From NCBI RefSeq assembly GCF_900890705.1, contig NZ_CAAHFH010000001.1:3596001-3660000 (forward strand): DNA of 64,000 nucleotides, in the 5' to 3' direction. This stretch comes from Pontiella sulfatireligans. Its GTDB lineage: Bacteria; Verrucomicrobiota; Kiritimatiellia; Kiritimatiellales; Pontiellaceae. The position numbers were made by a program, and so were the translations under genes. The notes under the pieces were generated by a model. That model searched no databases and had not been told where the DNA came from. It saw nothing but the letters and a program-made list of their open reading frames with translations. This document shows, in pieces, positions 36,633-50,229 of this stretch (within the stretch, counting starts at the first letter, position 1; every line of letters begins with the position of its first letter).

Positions 36633-37357
36633 AAATATCCCTTCCCTAAAAAAAGACAAGCGCAGGAGAGTAGCTATCCACTCCCTACACCGCAAGCGAA
36701 ACATTCAACTTATTTCACCTTATTAAATAGGCCTTCCATCCTCAGGACAGACCCTGTCATCCACAAACTGCCTCTCACTTAACTGCATCCGGCCCAGAAC
36801 TACTCCTGCGCCGTGCATTTCAGATCGAAACCTAATCCGGATCGGAAACCGATTGCCGGTGCATTCGCGATTATCAAACCACCACTAAAAACACGAAAAC
36901 CAAAGCTCTTGCGTTCTTTTGCGGTTAGCTCCTATTCCGTCAGCGAGAACCGCCAGCCACTTCAGAAACAAGGGAGATGCAAAAGCAACTGTAGATTAGT
37001 CAGTCGCACAATTTACATTCTCCCGCAATCCACAATCTGACGCGAAAGGACAGACAAGATATAGAACCCGCAGATAAAATCCAGAGAAAACTTCCAAATA
37101 TTGAAGCCACTATTCATTTCGAAGGATATATCCCCCTGAAACCGGGTCGGATGAGGCCGATCAAAAGTTGAAAGCAAGAAAGAATATGCAGTGATGCACA
37201 GGCTGCTCCACGACCGGAAACGGCACCTCCGCAGCGCAGTGTCTGCTCTCGCCGACCTCGTCCCGCAAGGCATGGATGGGCCTCAAGCTAATGCTTAGAT
37301 CGAGGAAACTCCCCTGCCCCGAAAACCGGGGACCCAATGCGCATGGTGGCGGGGCAC
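36633..37357. other. Long non-coding interval upstream of rpsL
   Basis: About 725 bp with no convincing gene. It should hold the promoter and leader of the ribosomal superoperon on the minus strand; AT-rich text near 36723-36731 (TATTTAATA on that strand) could be a -10, but no good -35 was found. A small bulged hairpin (CCGGATCGG-AAA-CCGATTGCCGG) lies near 36837-36859. Short ORFs here have no family features. Confidence 0.5.
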
Positions 37358-37392
37358 AAAAAAAGGCGGAGCCGCAAGCTCCGCCTTTTTTT
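37358..37392 (-). terminator. Intrinsic terminator after rpoC (bidirectional form)
   Basis: AAAAAAA, GGCGGAGC, loop CGCAA, GCTCCGCC, TTTTTTT: a perfect 8-bp GC stem flanked by A and T runs, 15 bp past the rpoC stop. It can work on either strand. Confidence 0.92.
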
Positions 37393-37407
37393 GTGGCCCT
37401 CAAGCCG

Positions 37408-41589
<4,182 letters not shown>

Positions 41590-41636
41590 TAATGTTCCTC
41601 CTGCAGTCTAAAAATGCTAGCCGTAATGCGAGGCAA

Positions 41637-44600
41637 CTAGGTTGAAAGAATGGGTTCGCCATCTTCGTTCTTCACTTGAAAGTTCAGACCCAGCCCCTGC
41701 AGTTCCTTAATCAGTACGTTGAACGATTCCGGACGTCCGGAGTCGAGCACGTTTTCGCCCTTGACGATCGCTTCATACATGCGGGTACGACCCGCAATAT
41801 CGTCGGACTTGACTGTCAGGATTTCCTGGAGAGCATGAGCCGCGCCATAGGCTTCGAGTGCCCATACTTCCATTTCCCCGAAACGCTGGCCGCCATACTG
41901 GGCCTTGCCGCCCAAAGGCTGCTGCGTAACGAGCGAGTACGGACCAACCGCCCGAGCATGGATCTTTTCGCTGACCAAGTGGTGCAGCTTAAGCATGTAA
42001 ATCACGCCAACCACGACGCGTTGCTCGAACATTTCGCCGGTCCGGCCGTCGTAGAGCTCGGTCTTACCATCGTTGGCAAGGCCGGCTTCCACCAGCATGT
42101 CGCGGATCTGCTGTTCGGAGATGCCGTCGAAAATCGGAGTGGCGGCGTGCATGCCCAAGTGCTTGCAGGCCCAGCCCAAGTGCGTTTCAAGCACCTGTCC
42201 CACGTTCATGCGGGAAGGTACGCCGAGCGGGTTAAGAACAATGTCAACCGGAGTGCCGTCCGGAAGGAACGGCATATCCTCTTCGGCCACGATACGGGAG
42301 ATAACCCCCTTGTTGCCGTGACGACCGGCCATCTTGTCACCCACTGAAAGCTTTTTCTTCGTAGCAATGTACACCTTCACCGATTTAACAATGCCGGCAT
42401 CCATCTCTTCGCCGCTGCCGGCGCGATCGAGCGAGCGATCCTTATCGGCTTTGGCTTCGGTGAACTTGTTGCGGTATTCGTCGATGATACCCATGATCTT
42501 GATGCGGATCGGACTCGGATCGATTTCAACATGCTCATAGCTCGCTGCCAGCTTGCGCAGCAGCGTCTTAGTGATTTTGCGGTTCGCGGGGATGATCACG
42601 TCGCCGTTCTCGGCATTCATGACATCCAGCGGAATCTTTTCACCGAGCAGGATATTGGAAAGCGCTTCGGTCAGGTCTTCAGTCAACTGGGAGACCACGT
42701 CGCCGTGGCGTTCTTTGATTTCGCCCTGAAGCTTCTTGACGTCGGTCGGCTTGTCGCTCTTTAACAGCGTGTTTTTGGACGAAACCTTCACGTCCATTAC
42801 AATGCCATAGGTGCCGGACGGTGCCTTCAAAGAGGTATCGCGGACGTCAGCGGCCTTCTCGCCGAAAATGGCGCGGAGCAGACGTTCTTCCGGAGCCAGT
42901 TCGGTTTCGCTCTTGGGCGTAATCTTGCCGACAAGGATATCGCTAGGCTTGACTTCTGCGCCAATCTGAATGATGCCGTCGTGCGAAAGATTCTTCAGCG
43001 CTTCTTCACCTACGTTAGGGATGTCGCGCGTAATTTCTTCCGGACCCAGCTTGGTATCGCGGGCGCCGCACTCGAACTCCTCGATGTGAATCGAAGTGTA
43101 GACGTCGTCGCGCACCAGCTTCTGATTGATCAGAATGGCATCCTCGAAGTTATAACCGCTCCACGGCATGAACGCGACCACAACGTTACGGCCGAGCGCC
43201 AATTCGCCCTCGTCCGTTCCAGAACCGTCGGCCAGCACATCGCCCTCGGCGATTTTCTGCCCAACGCGAACAAGCGGACGCTGGTTCAGACAGGTGCCTG
43301 CATTCGAGCGCATAAACTTGCGGAGTCTGTATTCCTGATACTCGCTGTCCGGCGTTTTCTTGGTCGGCGCTTTGCCGTCTTTGGAAATGATAATGTGGTC
43401 GGCAGAGGAGTAGGCCACTTTGCCTGCAGCTTCGGCAATAATCAGCACGCGGGAGTCGCGCGCCAATCGGCCTTCAATGCCCGTTCCAACGAAAGGGCGT
43501 TCCGCCTTCATCAGCGGAACCGCTTGGCGCTGCATGTTCGAGCCCATCAATGCACGGTTGGCATCGTCATGCTCGAGGAACGGAATCAAACCGGCAGCAA
43601 TGGATACCACCTGCTTCGGCGATACGTCCATGTACTGGACTTTTTCCGGAGCAACTTCAATGAAGTCGCCACGGACACGAACCATGACGCGGTCGTTGAC
43701 GAAACAGCTCTTTTCGTCAAGCACAGCATTGGCCTGCGCGATAACGTAGCGTTCTTCTTCGTCGGCCGTCAGCCAATCGAGGTGCTTGCTGACCTTGCCC
43801 TTGGCGCACTTCAAATAGGGCGTAACAATAAAACCGTATTCGTTGACCTTGGCAAAAGTGGAAAGCGATGAAATCAAACCAATGTTCGGACCTTCCGGCG
43901 TTTCAATCGGGCAGATGCGGCCATAGTGCGAACTATGAACGTCGCGGACTTCGAAACCAGCGCGGTCGCGGTTGAGGCCGCCCGGGCCCAACGCGGACAA
44001 ACGACGCTTATGCGTCAGTTCGGACAGCGGGTTGGTCTGATCCATGAACTGCGACAACTGGCTGCGGCCAAAGAAATCCTTGATCACGGCAGATAGGGCC
44101 TTCGGATTGATCAGCTTCTGCGAAGAGAGGCGGTCAACCGTCGTGTCGAAAATGGTCATGCGCTCTTTAACCAAGCGCTGAATGCGGGCCAATCCCACAC
44201 GGCACTGGCCTTCGAGCAATTCGCCAACCGTACGGATGCGGCGGCTTCCGAGGTGGTCGATATCGTCGAGCGTACCCTTACCCATGCGAACCATCAGAAG
44301 ATAGCGAAGCGCTTCAACCACGTCTTCGACTTCCAGCGTCAGGGAGGTGCTCTCGATGCCGAGCTTCTGCTGAATCTTATAGCGTCCAACACGGCTCAGG
44401 CTAAAGCGGGCTTCATCAAAGAAGAGGCGCTTGATCATCTGGCGGGCAGATGCAGTGGTGGGCGGATCGCCCGGACGAAGCTTCTGGTAGAGATCCTTCA
44501 ATGCTTCATCCACCGTGCGGGTGGTATCGGCCTGGACACTCTTAAGGAAGAGTCCCTGGTCCCAAGAAACGTTAACCACGGCCACCTTCTTGTAGCCGGC

Positions 44601-45395
44601 GAGCTTCATGCGTTGAATCATGTCAACCGTCAGGTTGTCATAACGGCGTCCAATCACAGACTCGGAATCCGAATCAACGATGTCGTCGCTGAGCACGAGG
44701 TTTTCCAGATCCGCTTCTTCGAACTTGCTCTTGCTGAGCGAGAACGATGCAAATTTATAATATAGGCCGAGAATTTCTTCGTCGGTGGTATAGCCGAGCG
44801 CGCGCAGGAACGTCGATGCCAGGAATTTCCGGCGGCGGCGCTTGCGGTCGAGATAGATGTAGATCAGATCGCTCGTGTCAAACTGGGCTTCAATCCACGA
44901 ACCGTGGTCCGGAATGATGCGGAAAGAGTGCAGCGTGGAGCCGTTGGCGTGCTTCGTCTGTTCGAAGCAGATGCCCGGCGAGCGGTGCAGCTGGCTGACA
45001 ATAACGCGTTCAGCCCCATTAACCACAAAGCTTCCGCTTTTGGTCATCAGCGGAATCTCACCCATGAACAAGGTGTCTTCTCGCAGGTCTTCGCCCTCGC
45101 GAAGCTTGAACGTTACATACAGCGGCGCCGAAAAGGTTTCGCCTTCACGGAGCGACTCGAGATGCTCGAGTTTTGGCTTTTTGATTTCATAGCTTACAAA
45201 ATCAAGCGCGATCTGCCCGTCGTAACTTTCGATCGGGAACGCTTCGCCCAGTACGGCCTGCAAGCCGATTTTCTTCCGTTTGGAAGGGGAAACGCCAGTT
45301 TGCAGGAAGTCCCTGTAGGAGTTAAGTTGGATTTCAATCAAGTCAGGCGCATCAAGCGCATCGGTGAGCTTGCCAAAGTTTTTTCTGTCAGCCAT
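41637..45395 (-). CDS. rpoB: RNA polymerase beta subunit
   Basis: 1252 aa. The rifampicin pocket reads SQLSQFMDQTNPLSELTHKR and RLSALGPGGL, with the usual susceptible Asp, His and Ser present; the only change near it is Thr for Asn after MDQ. Other marks are GRICPIETPEGPNIGLI, and the C-terminal GQRFGEMEVWALEAYGAA. The 116-bp gap from rplL holds two tandem stem-loops. Confidence 0.99.
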   Translation of the reverse strand: MADRKNFGKLTDALDAPDLIEIQLNSYRDFLQTGVSPSKRKKIGLQAVLGEAFPIESYDGQIALDFVSYEIKKPKLEHLESLREGETFSAPLYVTFKLREGEDLREDTLFMGEIPLMTKSGSFVVNGAERVIVSQLHRSPGICFEQTKHANGSTLHSFRIIPDHGSWIEAQFDTSDLIYIYLDRKRRRRKFLASTFLRALGYTTDEEILGLYYKFASFSLSKSKFEEADLENLVLSDDIVDSDSESVIGRRYDNLTVDMIQRMKLAGYKKVAVVNVSWDQGLFLKSVQADTTRTVDEALKDLYQKLRPGDPPTTASARQMIKRLFFDEARFSLSRVGRYKIQQKLGIESTSLTLEVEDVVEALRYLLMVRMGKGTLDDIDHLGSRRIRTVGELLEGQCRVGLARIQRLVKERMTIFDTTVDRLSSQKLINPKALSAVIKDFFGRSQLSQFMDQTNPLSELTHKRRLSALGPGGLNRDRAGFEVRDVHSSHYGRICPIETPEGPNIGLISSLSTFAKVNEYGFIVTPYLKCAKGKVSKHLDWLTADEEERYVIAQANAVLDEKSCFVNDRVMVRVRGDFIEVAPEKVQYMDVSPKQVVSIAAGLIPFLEHDDANRALMGSNMQRQAVPLMKAERPFVGTGIEGRLARDSRVLIIAEAAGKVAYSSADHIIISKDGKAPTKKTPDSEYQEYRLRKFMRSNAGTCLNQRPLVRVGQKIAEGDVLADGSGTDEGELALGRNVVVAFMPWSGYNFEDAILINQKLVRDDVYTSIHIEEFECGARDTKLGPEEITRDIPNVGEEALKNLSHDGIIQIGAEVKPSDILVGKITPKSETELAPEERLLRAIFGEKAADVRDTSLKAPSGTYGIVMDVKVSSKNTLLKSDKPTDVKKLQGEIKERHGDVVSQLTEDLTEALSNILLGEKIPLDVMNAENGDVIIPANRKITKTLLRKLAASYEHVEIDPSPIRIKIMGIIDEYRNKFTEAKADKDRSLDRAGSGEEMDAGIVKSVKVYIATKKKLSVGDKMAGRHGNKGVISRIVAEEDMPFLPDGTPVDIVLNPLGVPSRMNVGQVLETHLGWACKHLGMHAATPIFDGISEQQIRDMLVEAGLANDGKTELYDGRTGEMFEQRVVVGVIYMLKLHHLVSEKIHARAVGPYSLVTQQPLGGKAQYGGQRFGEMEVWALEAYGAAHALQEILTVKSDDIAGRTRMYEAIVKGENVLDSGRPESFNVLIKELQGLGLNFQVKNEDGEPILST

Positions 45396-45426
45396 CCCGC
45401 ACCTTTAGGTTTATATTGGAGAACGC

Positions 45427-45482
45427 TTGTTCCCCTTTGGGTCTCAAAGGGGAACAATCTACGTACCATCCGAAGATGGTAC
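45427..45482 (-). other. Tandem stem-loops between rplL and rpoB
   Basis: Stem 1: TTGTTCCCCTTT (45427-45438) with AAAGGGGAACAA (45446-45457), 12 bp perfect. Stem 2: GTACCATC (45463-45470), CGAA loop, GATGGTAC (45475-45482). No U-run follows. The position matches the rplL-rpoB attenuator/RNase III region known in E. coli; the function here is inferred. Confidence 0.6.
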
Positions 45483-45511
45483 AATCTGTATCGAATCAAG
45501 TAAACCGAGAC

Positions 45512-45925
45512 TTACTTGACGTCTACTGAAGCTCCAACACCTTCAAGCTTTTCTTTCATGGCGTCAGCGTCTTCTTTAGAAAGGCCGGCCTTGACGCTGG
45601 TGGGTGCACCATCAACAAGTTCCTTCGCTTCCTTGAGACCGAGGCCCGTAATTGAGCGGAGCTCTTTGATAACCTGGATCTTGGATCCGCCAGCGGCCGT
45701 CAGAACAACTTCGAATTCGGTCTGCGCGGCGGCAGCTCCACCTTCGTCGTCGCCAGCCGGAGCGGCAACAGCGGCAGCGGCCGGAGCGGCTGCGCTTACG
45801 CCCAGACGATCTTCCAGCCCTTTAACGAGCTTGGAAAGTTCCAGAACCGAGATGGTTTCAACCCAATCAACGAACTCTGCCATCTTGCCTTCGAGTACTA
45901 CTTCATCTTTTACTTCTTCGGACAT
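45512..45925 (-). CDS. rplL: 50S ribosomal protein L7/L12
   Basis: 137 aa stalk protein recruiting translation GTPases. The N-terminal dimerisation domain (about 18-48), an Ala/Pro/Gly hinge ([15 protein letters not shown]) and the C-terminal domain ([37 protein letters not shown]) are all present. It is about 12 aa longer than usual, from an acidic N-terminal lead ([14 protein letters not shown]). Confidence 0.97.
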   Translation of the reverse strand: MSEEVKDEVVLEGKMAEFVDWVETISVLELSKLVKGLEDRLGVSAAAPAAAAVAAPAGDDEGGAAAAQTEFEVVLTAAGGSKIQVIKELRSITGLGLKEAKELVDGAPTSVKAGLSKEDADAMKEKLEGVGASVDVK

Positions 45926-45961
45926 TTTGTGCCTCCTTGAACTGCTATCTAATTCAAATTA

Positions 45962-46492
45962 TTATGCTTCTAGTTCTTTTTTACTTCTTACCGCATCCAG
46001 CACGTAAACCAAACTCGAAACCTTTTGGTTCATGACGCCAACCAGCTGCGTGCACGGCGCCTGCAAGGTGCCGAGCAATATGGCTCGCATAACATCCTTG
46101 GCAGGAAGCTTCGCAAGCTCGACCACGTCTTCAGCACTAACGGCCTTGCCTTCGACAAAGCCGCCTTTGACTACGGGCTTCTGGTTTTTAGCGGTAAATT
46201 TCTTGATGATCTTGGCTACTTCAACCACGTCGCCTTCGCCGTAGATCATTGCGGTCTGACCCTTAAGCAGGTCGGACGCATCTTCGGGAAGCGCGCGGTT
46301 GAGCATGCGGTTCTTCACCACATTGAACGAGGCGCCTTTTTCACGCAACGTGTTCTTGAGTTCGGTGGTCATGGGCATGTCCATGCCGTTGTAATCGGCA
46401 ACGATCATGTACAGAGCACCGGACAAGCGCTGGTCGATTTCAGTGGCGATCGACTGCTTTTCAGGTCTAAGTTGTTTGTTATCAGGTTTCAT
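45962..46492 (-). CDS. rplJ: 50S ribosomal protein L10
   Basis: 176 aa from ATG 46492 (MKPDNKQLRPEKQ) with AAAGGG upstream; a TTG at 46504 is the alternative. Motifs: MIVADYNGMDMPMTTELKNT, FNVVKNRMLNRAL. L10 anchors the L7/L12 stalk. Only 18 bp separate it from rplA, so the usual L10-binding leader cannot lie directly in front of rplJ. Confidence 0.95.
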   Translation of the reverse strand: MKPDNKQLRPEKQSIATEIDQRLSGALYMIVADYNGMDMPMTTELKNTLREKGASFNVVKNRMLNRALPEDASDLLKGQTAMIYGEGDVVEVAKIIKKFTAKNQKPVVKGGFVEGKAVSAEDVVELAKLPAKDVMRAILLGTLQAPCTQLVGVMNQKVSSLVYVLDAVRSKKELEA

Positions 46493-46510
46493 AGTCGTAT
46501 CCAACCCTTT

Positions 46511-47206
46511 CTAAGCTGAAATTTCCTTCAGGGCAACCCGGAGACCCGGACCCATGGTACTGGAAATGGAGCAGCGTTTGATGTATGTTCCCTTTGCACT
46601 GGCCGGCCTGGCGCCATTGATGGCGTCAACCACCGCTTTGGCGTTTTCAAGCAGGGCGGTCTTTTCGAAAGAGCGCTTGCCGAACGGAACAGCAATGTTG
46701 CCGTTGCGATCCATGCGGAATTCGACGCGGCCAGCCTTGAGCTGGCTCACCGCCGCAGCGGTATCGTCGGTAACCGTTCCCGTTTTCGGGTTAGGCATCA
46801 AGCCACGCGGTCCGAGGACACGTGCAACCTTGCGGACTTCCTTCATGGCGTCCGGCGTGGCGACAGCGGCGTCGAAATCTGTCCAGCCGCCCTGCACCTT
46901 CTTGATCAAGTCGTCAAAGCCGACCTCCGTTGCACCCGCTTCACGAGCCGCTTCAGCAGCATCGCCCGTAGCGAAAACAATAATGCGGACATCTTTGCCG
47001 GTACCGTGGGGCAGCGCAACCGTTGAACGGATCGCCTGATCGGATTTACTCGGATCAACACCCATGCGGAAAGCGAGTTCCATTGTTTCGTCGAATTTCG
47101 CAGTCGGGTGTTCTTGAAGGAAAACGATTGCGCCATCGACGCTGTAATCGGATTCCCGATCTACCTTTTCTGCAACGTTAATATATTTTTTACCGTGAAT
47201 AGCCAT
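46511..47206 (-). CDS. rplA: 50S ribosomal protein L1
   Basis: 231 aa from ATG 47206 (MAIHGKKYINVAEKVDRES) with GGTGGAG in front; the open frame to 47308 overlaps rplK and is not used. Motifs: DQAIRSTVALPHGTGKDVRI, ARVLGPRGLMPNPKTGTVT and the C-terminal ISSTMGPGLRVAL. L1 forms the E-site stalk and is often an autogenous repressor of rplKA. Confidence 0.97.
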   Translation of the reverse strand: MAIHGKKYINVAEKVDRESDYSVDGAIVFLQEHPTAKFDETMELAFRMGVDPSKSDQAIRSTVALPHGTGKDVRIIVFATGDAAEAAREAGATEVGFDDLIKKVQGGWTDFDAAVATPDAMKEVRKVARVLGPRGLMPNPKTGTVTDDTAAAVSQLKAGRVEFRMDRNGNIAVPFGKRSFEKTALLENAKAVVDAINGARPASAKGTYIKRCSISSTMGPGLRVALKEISA

Positions 47207-47207
47207 G

Positions 47208-47630
47208 TTACTCCACCTCGATTCCCATGCTGCGGGCTGTGCCCTCAATAATGCGCACTGCAGCGTCAATGTCATGAGCGTTAAGGTCGTCTTTCTTGAC
47301 TTCGACAATCTCCTCTAACTGCGCGCGGGTGACCTTGCCGACTTTATCGCGGTTCGGTACGCCGGAGCCTTTGGCCAGACCAGCCGCCTTCTTCAGCAGC
47401 ACCGCCGCGGGGGGGCTCTTCGTAATGAATGAAAAGCTGCGATCGCTGTATACCGTGATTACAACCGGTATAACCAATCCTGCCTGACTTTGCGTTGCGG
47501 CGTTGTACGCCTTGCAGAATTCCATGATGTTCACACCATGCTGACCCAAAGCTGGGCCCACCGGCGGTGCAGGGTTTGCTTGCCCTGCCGGAATCTGCAG
47601 CTTGATGTATCCTGTGATTTCCTTAGCCAT
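47208..47630 (-). CDS. rplK: 50S ribosomal protein L11
   Basis: 140 aa. It starts [20 protein letters not shown] with [19 protein letters not shown] (thiostrepton-binding N-terminal domain) and ends with [11 protein letters not shown], the RNA-binding C-terminal domain. Normal length. It follows nusG by 21 bp. Confidence 0.98.
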   Translation of the reverse strand: MAKEITGYIKLQIPAGQANPAPPVGPALGQHGVNIMEFCKAYNAATQSQAGLVIPVVITVYSDRSFSFITKSPPAAVLLKKAAGLAKGSGVPNRDKVGKVTRAQLEEIVEVKKDDLNAHDIDAAVRIIEGTARSMGIEVE

Positions 47631-47651
47631 AACTATCCTTAATCAAAAAAT

Positions 47652-48203
47652 TTATTCGGCCGACCGTTCCACTTGCCAGTATTCCAACTCCACTGGCGCA
47701 GTACGCCCGAAGATGGACACCGAGATCTTCAGCTTGCCTCGTTCGGGATCGACCTCTTCGATCACACCGCTAAAGTTCATGAACGGCCCGTCGGTCACCT
47801 TCACGGTTTCCCCTGGTTCGAACATAACCTTCGGAGCAACAGTCTCTTTCTTCTCTTCCAACTGATTGACTATGCTGCTCACTTCTTTGTCGCTCAACGG
47901 AGCGGGCTTGTCGCCTCCCAGAAAACCGATCACACTAGGTGTATTCTGAATGAAATACCAAGCACGCTCATTCAAGGCGCCATCGTCAAACAGATTAATG
48001 TGAATCAATATATATCCCGGAAAAAACTTGCGGTTGACCGTTGTTTTTTTGCCTTGCTTAACTTCCGACACCTTTTCGGCAGGAATCAAAACCTCGCCGA
48101 TGACGTCTTCCATTTCCTCTTGCTGCACACGACTGGCAATGTTCTTCTGAACCTTGAGTTCGTGACCGGAAAGTGCATGTAGGATGAACCATTGTTTCGG
48201 CAT
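47652..48203 (-). CDS. nusG: Transcription termination/antitermination factor NusG
   Basis: 183 aa. The NGN domain (WFILHALSGHELKVQKNIAS; FPGYILIHINLFDDGALNER) is followed by a KOW domain (ETVKVTDGPFMNFSGVIEEV; EYWQVER). NusG couples RNA polymerase to Rho or to the ribosome through S10. Standard place between secE and rplK. Confidence 0.97.
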   Translation of the reverse strand: MPKQWFILHALSGHELKVQKNIASRVQQEEMEDVIGEVLIPAEKVSEVKQGKKTTVNRKFFPGYILIHINLFDDGALNERAWYFIQNTPSVIGFLGGDKPAPLSDKEVSSIVNQLEEKKETVAPKVMFEPGETVKVTDGPFMNFSGVIEEVDPERGKLKISVSIFGRTAPVELEYWQVERSAE

Positions 48204-48227
48204 TAATTTTTATCCCTAATAAATGAA

Positions 48228-48431
48228 CTAACGGATGATGAAACGCAGGAGATTCATATTCACAAGGTCGCAGAGTCCTACAAAAGCGCCGAGGATGATT
48301 ACCGAAATAATCACGACCAAAGACTGCTCAAACAACTCTTTGCGCGTCGGCCAAGAGCATTTTACCAGCTCAACCTTCACTTCTTCGATGAACGTTTTTA
48401 GGTTTCCTACGCTTTCGGTTAGTTTATTCAT
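48228..48431 (-). CDS. secE: Preprotein translocase subunit SecE
   Basis: 67 aa with one membrane helix (about 39-60). The conserved cytosolic amphipathic element reads VKVELVKCSWPTRKELFEQS. This is the short one-helix form typical of most bacteria outside the enterics. It lies between tRNA-Trp and nusG. Confidence 0.95.
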   Translation of the reverse strand: MNKLTESVGNLKTFIEEVKVELVKCSWPTRKELFEQSLVVIISVIILGAFVGLCDLVNMNLLRFIIR

Positions 48432-48456
48432 TTATACTTTCCAGTTTACAAATACA

Positions 48457-48532
48457 TGGCAGGTCGGAAGGGACTCGAACCCCTAACAGCCGGTTTTGGA
48501 AACCGGTGCTCTACCAATTGAACTACCGACCT
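48457..48532 (-). tRNA. tRNA-Trp (anticodon CCA)
   Basis: 76 nt including an encoded 3' CCA. Acceptor arms AGGTCGG/CCGACCT, discriminator G. Anticodon stem CCGGT/ACCGG with loop TTCCAAA, giving anticodon CCA. T loop TTCGAGT. It is embedded between rpmG and secE, so the RNA must be cut from the polycistronic transcript. Confidence 0.97.
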
Positions 48533-48548
48533 GTCGAAATTCGAACAA

Positions 48549-48701
48549 CTACTTGGTTTCGCGATGCAAAGTATGCCGCTTGTCCCGCGGGCAGTACTTC
48601 TTGATTTCACGACGGCTCGTTTCCAGCTTTTTATTTCTGGTGCCGGTGTAGTTGCGCTCCTTGCACTCGGTGCAGGCCAGAGTAATAATATCTCTCGACA
48701 T
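48549..48701 (-). CDS. rpmG: 50S ribosomal protein L33
   Basis: 50 aa read directly from the minus strand: [20 protein letters not shown] at the start and [10 protein letters not shown] at the end. The first zinc pair CTEC (C10, C13) is present, but the second pair is reduced to CPRD (only C35), so metal binding may be incomplete. Position between tuf and tRNA-Trp is conserved in many bacteria. Confidence 0.93.
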   Translation of the reverse strand: MSRDIITLACTECKERNYTGTRNKKLETSRREIKKYCPRDKRHTLHRETK

Positions 48702-48732
48702 GGTTTTGTCCTATTAGAGATTAAACGGTTCG

Positions 48733-48753
48733 GGGCAGGAAAAATTCCTGCCC
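48733..48753 (-). other. Stem-loop between tuf and rpmG
   Basis: GGGCAGGAA and TTCCTGCCC form a perfect 9-bp stem with an AAA loop, 21 bp after the tuf stop. No U-run on the minus strand, so processing or partial attenuation is more likely than full termination. Confidence 0.5.
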
Positions 48754-48774
48754 GTCACCGATAAGCCACCTGCG

Positions 48775-49974
48775 TTATGCGGTAATTTCAATAACGCGGC
48801 CAGCACCAACTGTGCGGCCACCTTCGCGAATGGCGAAGCGCATGTGCTGCTCCATCGCGATCGGGGTGATGAGTTCGACTTCCATGGTGACGTTGTCGCC
48901 AGGCATAACCATTTCCACGCCTTCCGGCAGGGTAATGTCGCCGGTCACGTCAGTTGTACGGAAGTAGAACTGCGGACGGTAACCTTTGAAGAACGGCGTG
49001 TGGCGGCCACCCTCGTCTTTGGACAGAACGTAAACTTCACCCTTGAACGTGGTGTGCGGCTTGATGGAACCGGGCTTAGCCAGAACCTGGCCACGCTGTA
49101 CATCTTCTTTCTTAGTACCGCGGAGCAGAACGCCAACGTTGTCGCCAGCTTGACCCTCGTCGAGAATCTTGCGGAACATTTCAACACCGGTGCAGGTGGT
49201 CTTAGCCGTGTCTTTCAGGCCGATGATTTCAACTTCGTCGCCGGTGTGGACAACACCACGCTCGACACGACCGGTAACAACCGTACCGCGACCTTCGATG
49301 GAGAACACGTCCTCGATCGGAAGAAGGAAAGGCAGGTCAGTAATGCGCTCGGGCTCTGGAATCCAAGAGTCAAGGGCCTCCATCAGATCCTGGATGCACT
49401 GGGCATCGGGGCCAGACGGGTCGTTGATCGCTTTAAGGGAGGAACCACGAATGATCGGAGAATCTTCTTCGAACTCATACTTAGCGAGGAGTTCCTGAAT
49501 TTCCATCTCAACGAGTTCGATCAACTCTTCGTCATCGACGAGGTCGCACTTATTGAGGAATACAACGATTTTCGGTACACCAACCTGGCGGGCCAAGAGG
49601 ATGTGCTCACGAGTCTGCGGCATCGGACCGGAAGGAGCTTCAACCACCAGAATTGCGCCGTCCATCTGGGCAGCACCGGTGATCATGTTCTTCACGTAGT
49701 CGGCATGGCCGGGGCAGTCAACGTGGGCGTAGTGACGCTTGTCAGATTCATACTCAACGTGCGAAGTCGCAATCGTCAGAATCTTAGTGGAGTCACGACG
49801 TCCTTGGGACTCGGATGCTTTGGCAACGCTGTCATAAGCGATGTATTCAGCCAAACCCTTGGCTGCCTGCACGCAAGTGATCGCTGCTGTTAACGTAGTT
49901 TTACCATGGTCAACGTGACCAATCGTGCCCACATTCACGTGGGGCTTTGTCCGTTCGAACTTATCCTTAGCCAT
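48775..49974 (-). CDS. tuf: Elongation factor Tu with non-canonical switch I
   Basis: 399 aa GTPase delivering aminoacyl-tRNA. P-loop GHVDHGKT (19-26), DCPGH (86-90) and NKCD are canonical, as are domains II and III ([27 protein letters not shown]). Switch I is not: residues 47-71 read [20 protein letters not shown] then IATS, so the usual ERGITI/ARGITI motif is replaced by KILTI with about five extra residues. The Mg2+-ligand Thr (T67) is kept. It is the only tuf in the window, placed ahead of secE rather than between fusA and rpsJ. Confidence 0.97.
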   Translation of the reverse strand: MAKDKFERTKPHVNVGTIGHVDHGKTTLTAAITCVQAAKGLAEYIAYDSVAKASESQGRRDSTKILTIATSHVEYESDKRHYAHVDCPGHADYVKNMITGAAQMDGAILVVEAPSGPMPQTREHILLARQVGVPKIVVFLNKCDLVDDEELIELVEMEIQELLAKYEFEEDSPIIRGSSLKAINDPSGPDAQCIQDLMEALDSWIPEPERITDLPFLLPIEDVFSIEGRGTVVTGRVERGVVHTGDEVEIIGLKDTAKTTCTGVEMFRKILDEGQAGDNVGVLLRGTKKEDVQRGQVLAKPGSIKPHTTFKGEVYVLSKDEGGRHTPFFKGYRPQFYFRTTDVTGDITLPEGVEMVMPGDNVTMEVELITPIAMEQHMRFAIREGGRTVGAGRVIEITA

Positions 49975-50027
49975 TTTGTTTACCTCCTGAATCTTCTATC
50001 AGTTAATCTTATTACAAAGCGAATAAA

Positions 50028-50103
<76 letters not shown>

Positions 50104-50229
50104 CTGTTTATCCAAAAAAACAGACAAACAAGCCCGTTGCACACCGGTAAATAAATGCACTCACAGAGCTTGTTCCTACAAAAAACACCTCAAATGCCGA
50201 ACCCATTGATTTGGCAAATAAGACGGCGC

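Noticed and set aside
36837-36859. tRNA-like or riboswitch element upstream of rpsL
   Set aside because: Only one bulged hairpin is visible; no cloverleaf or known aptamer core could be built.
37013-37273. 86-aa minus-strand ORF before rpsL
   Set aside because: No ribosome site, no family features and Ser/Arg-rich composition typical of chance reading frames.
41637-45395. Rifampicin- or streptomycin-resistance substitutions in rpoB/rpsL
   Set aside because: The key Asp, His and Ser of RpoB and the key lysines of S12 are the usual sensitive residues.
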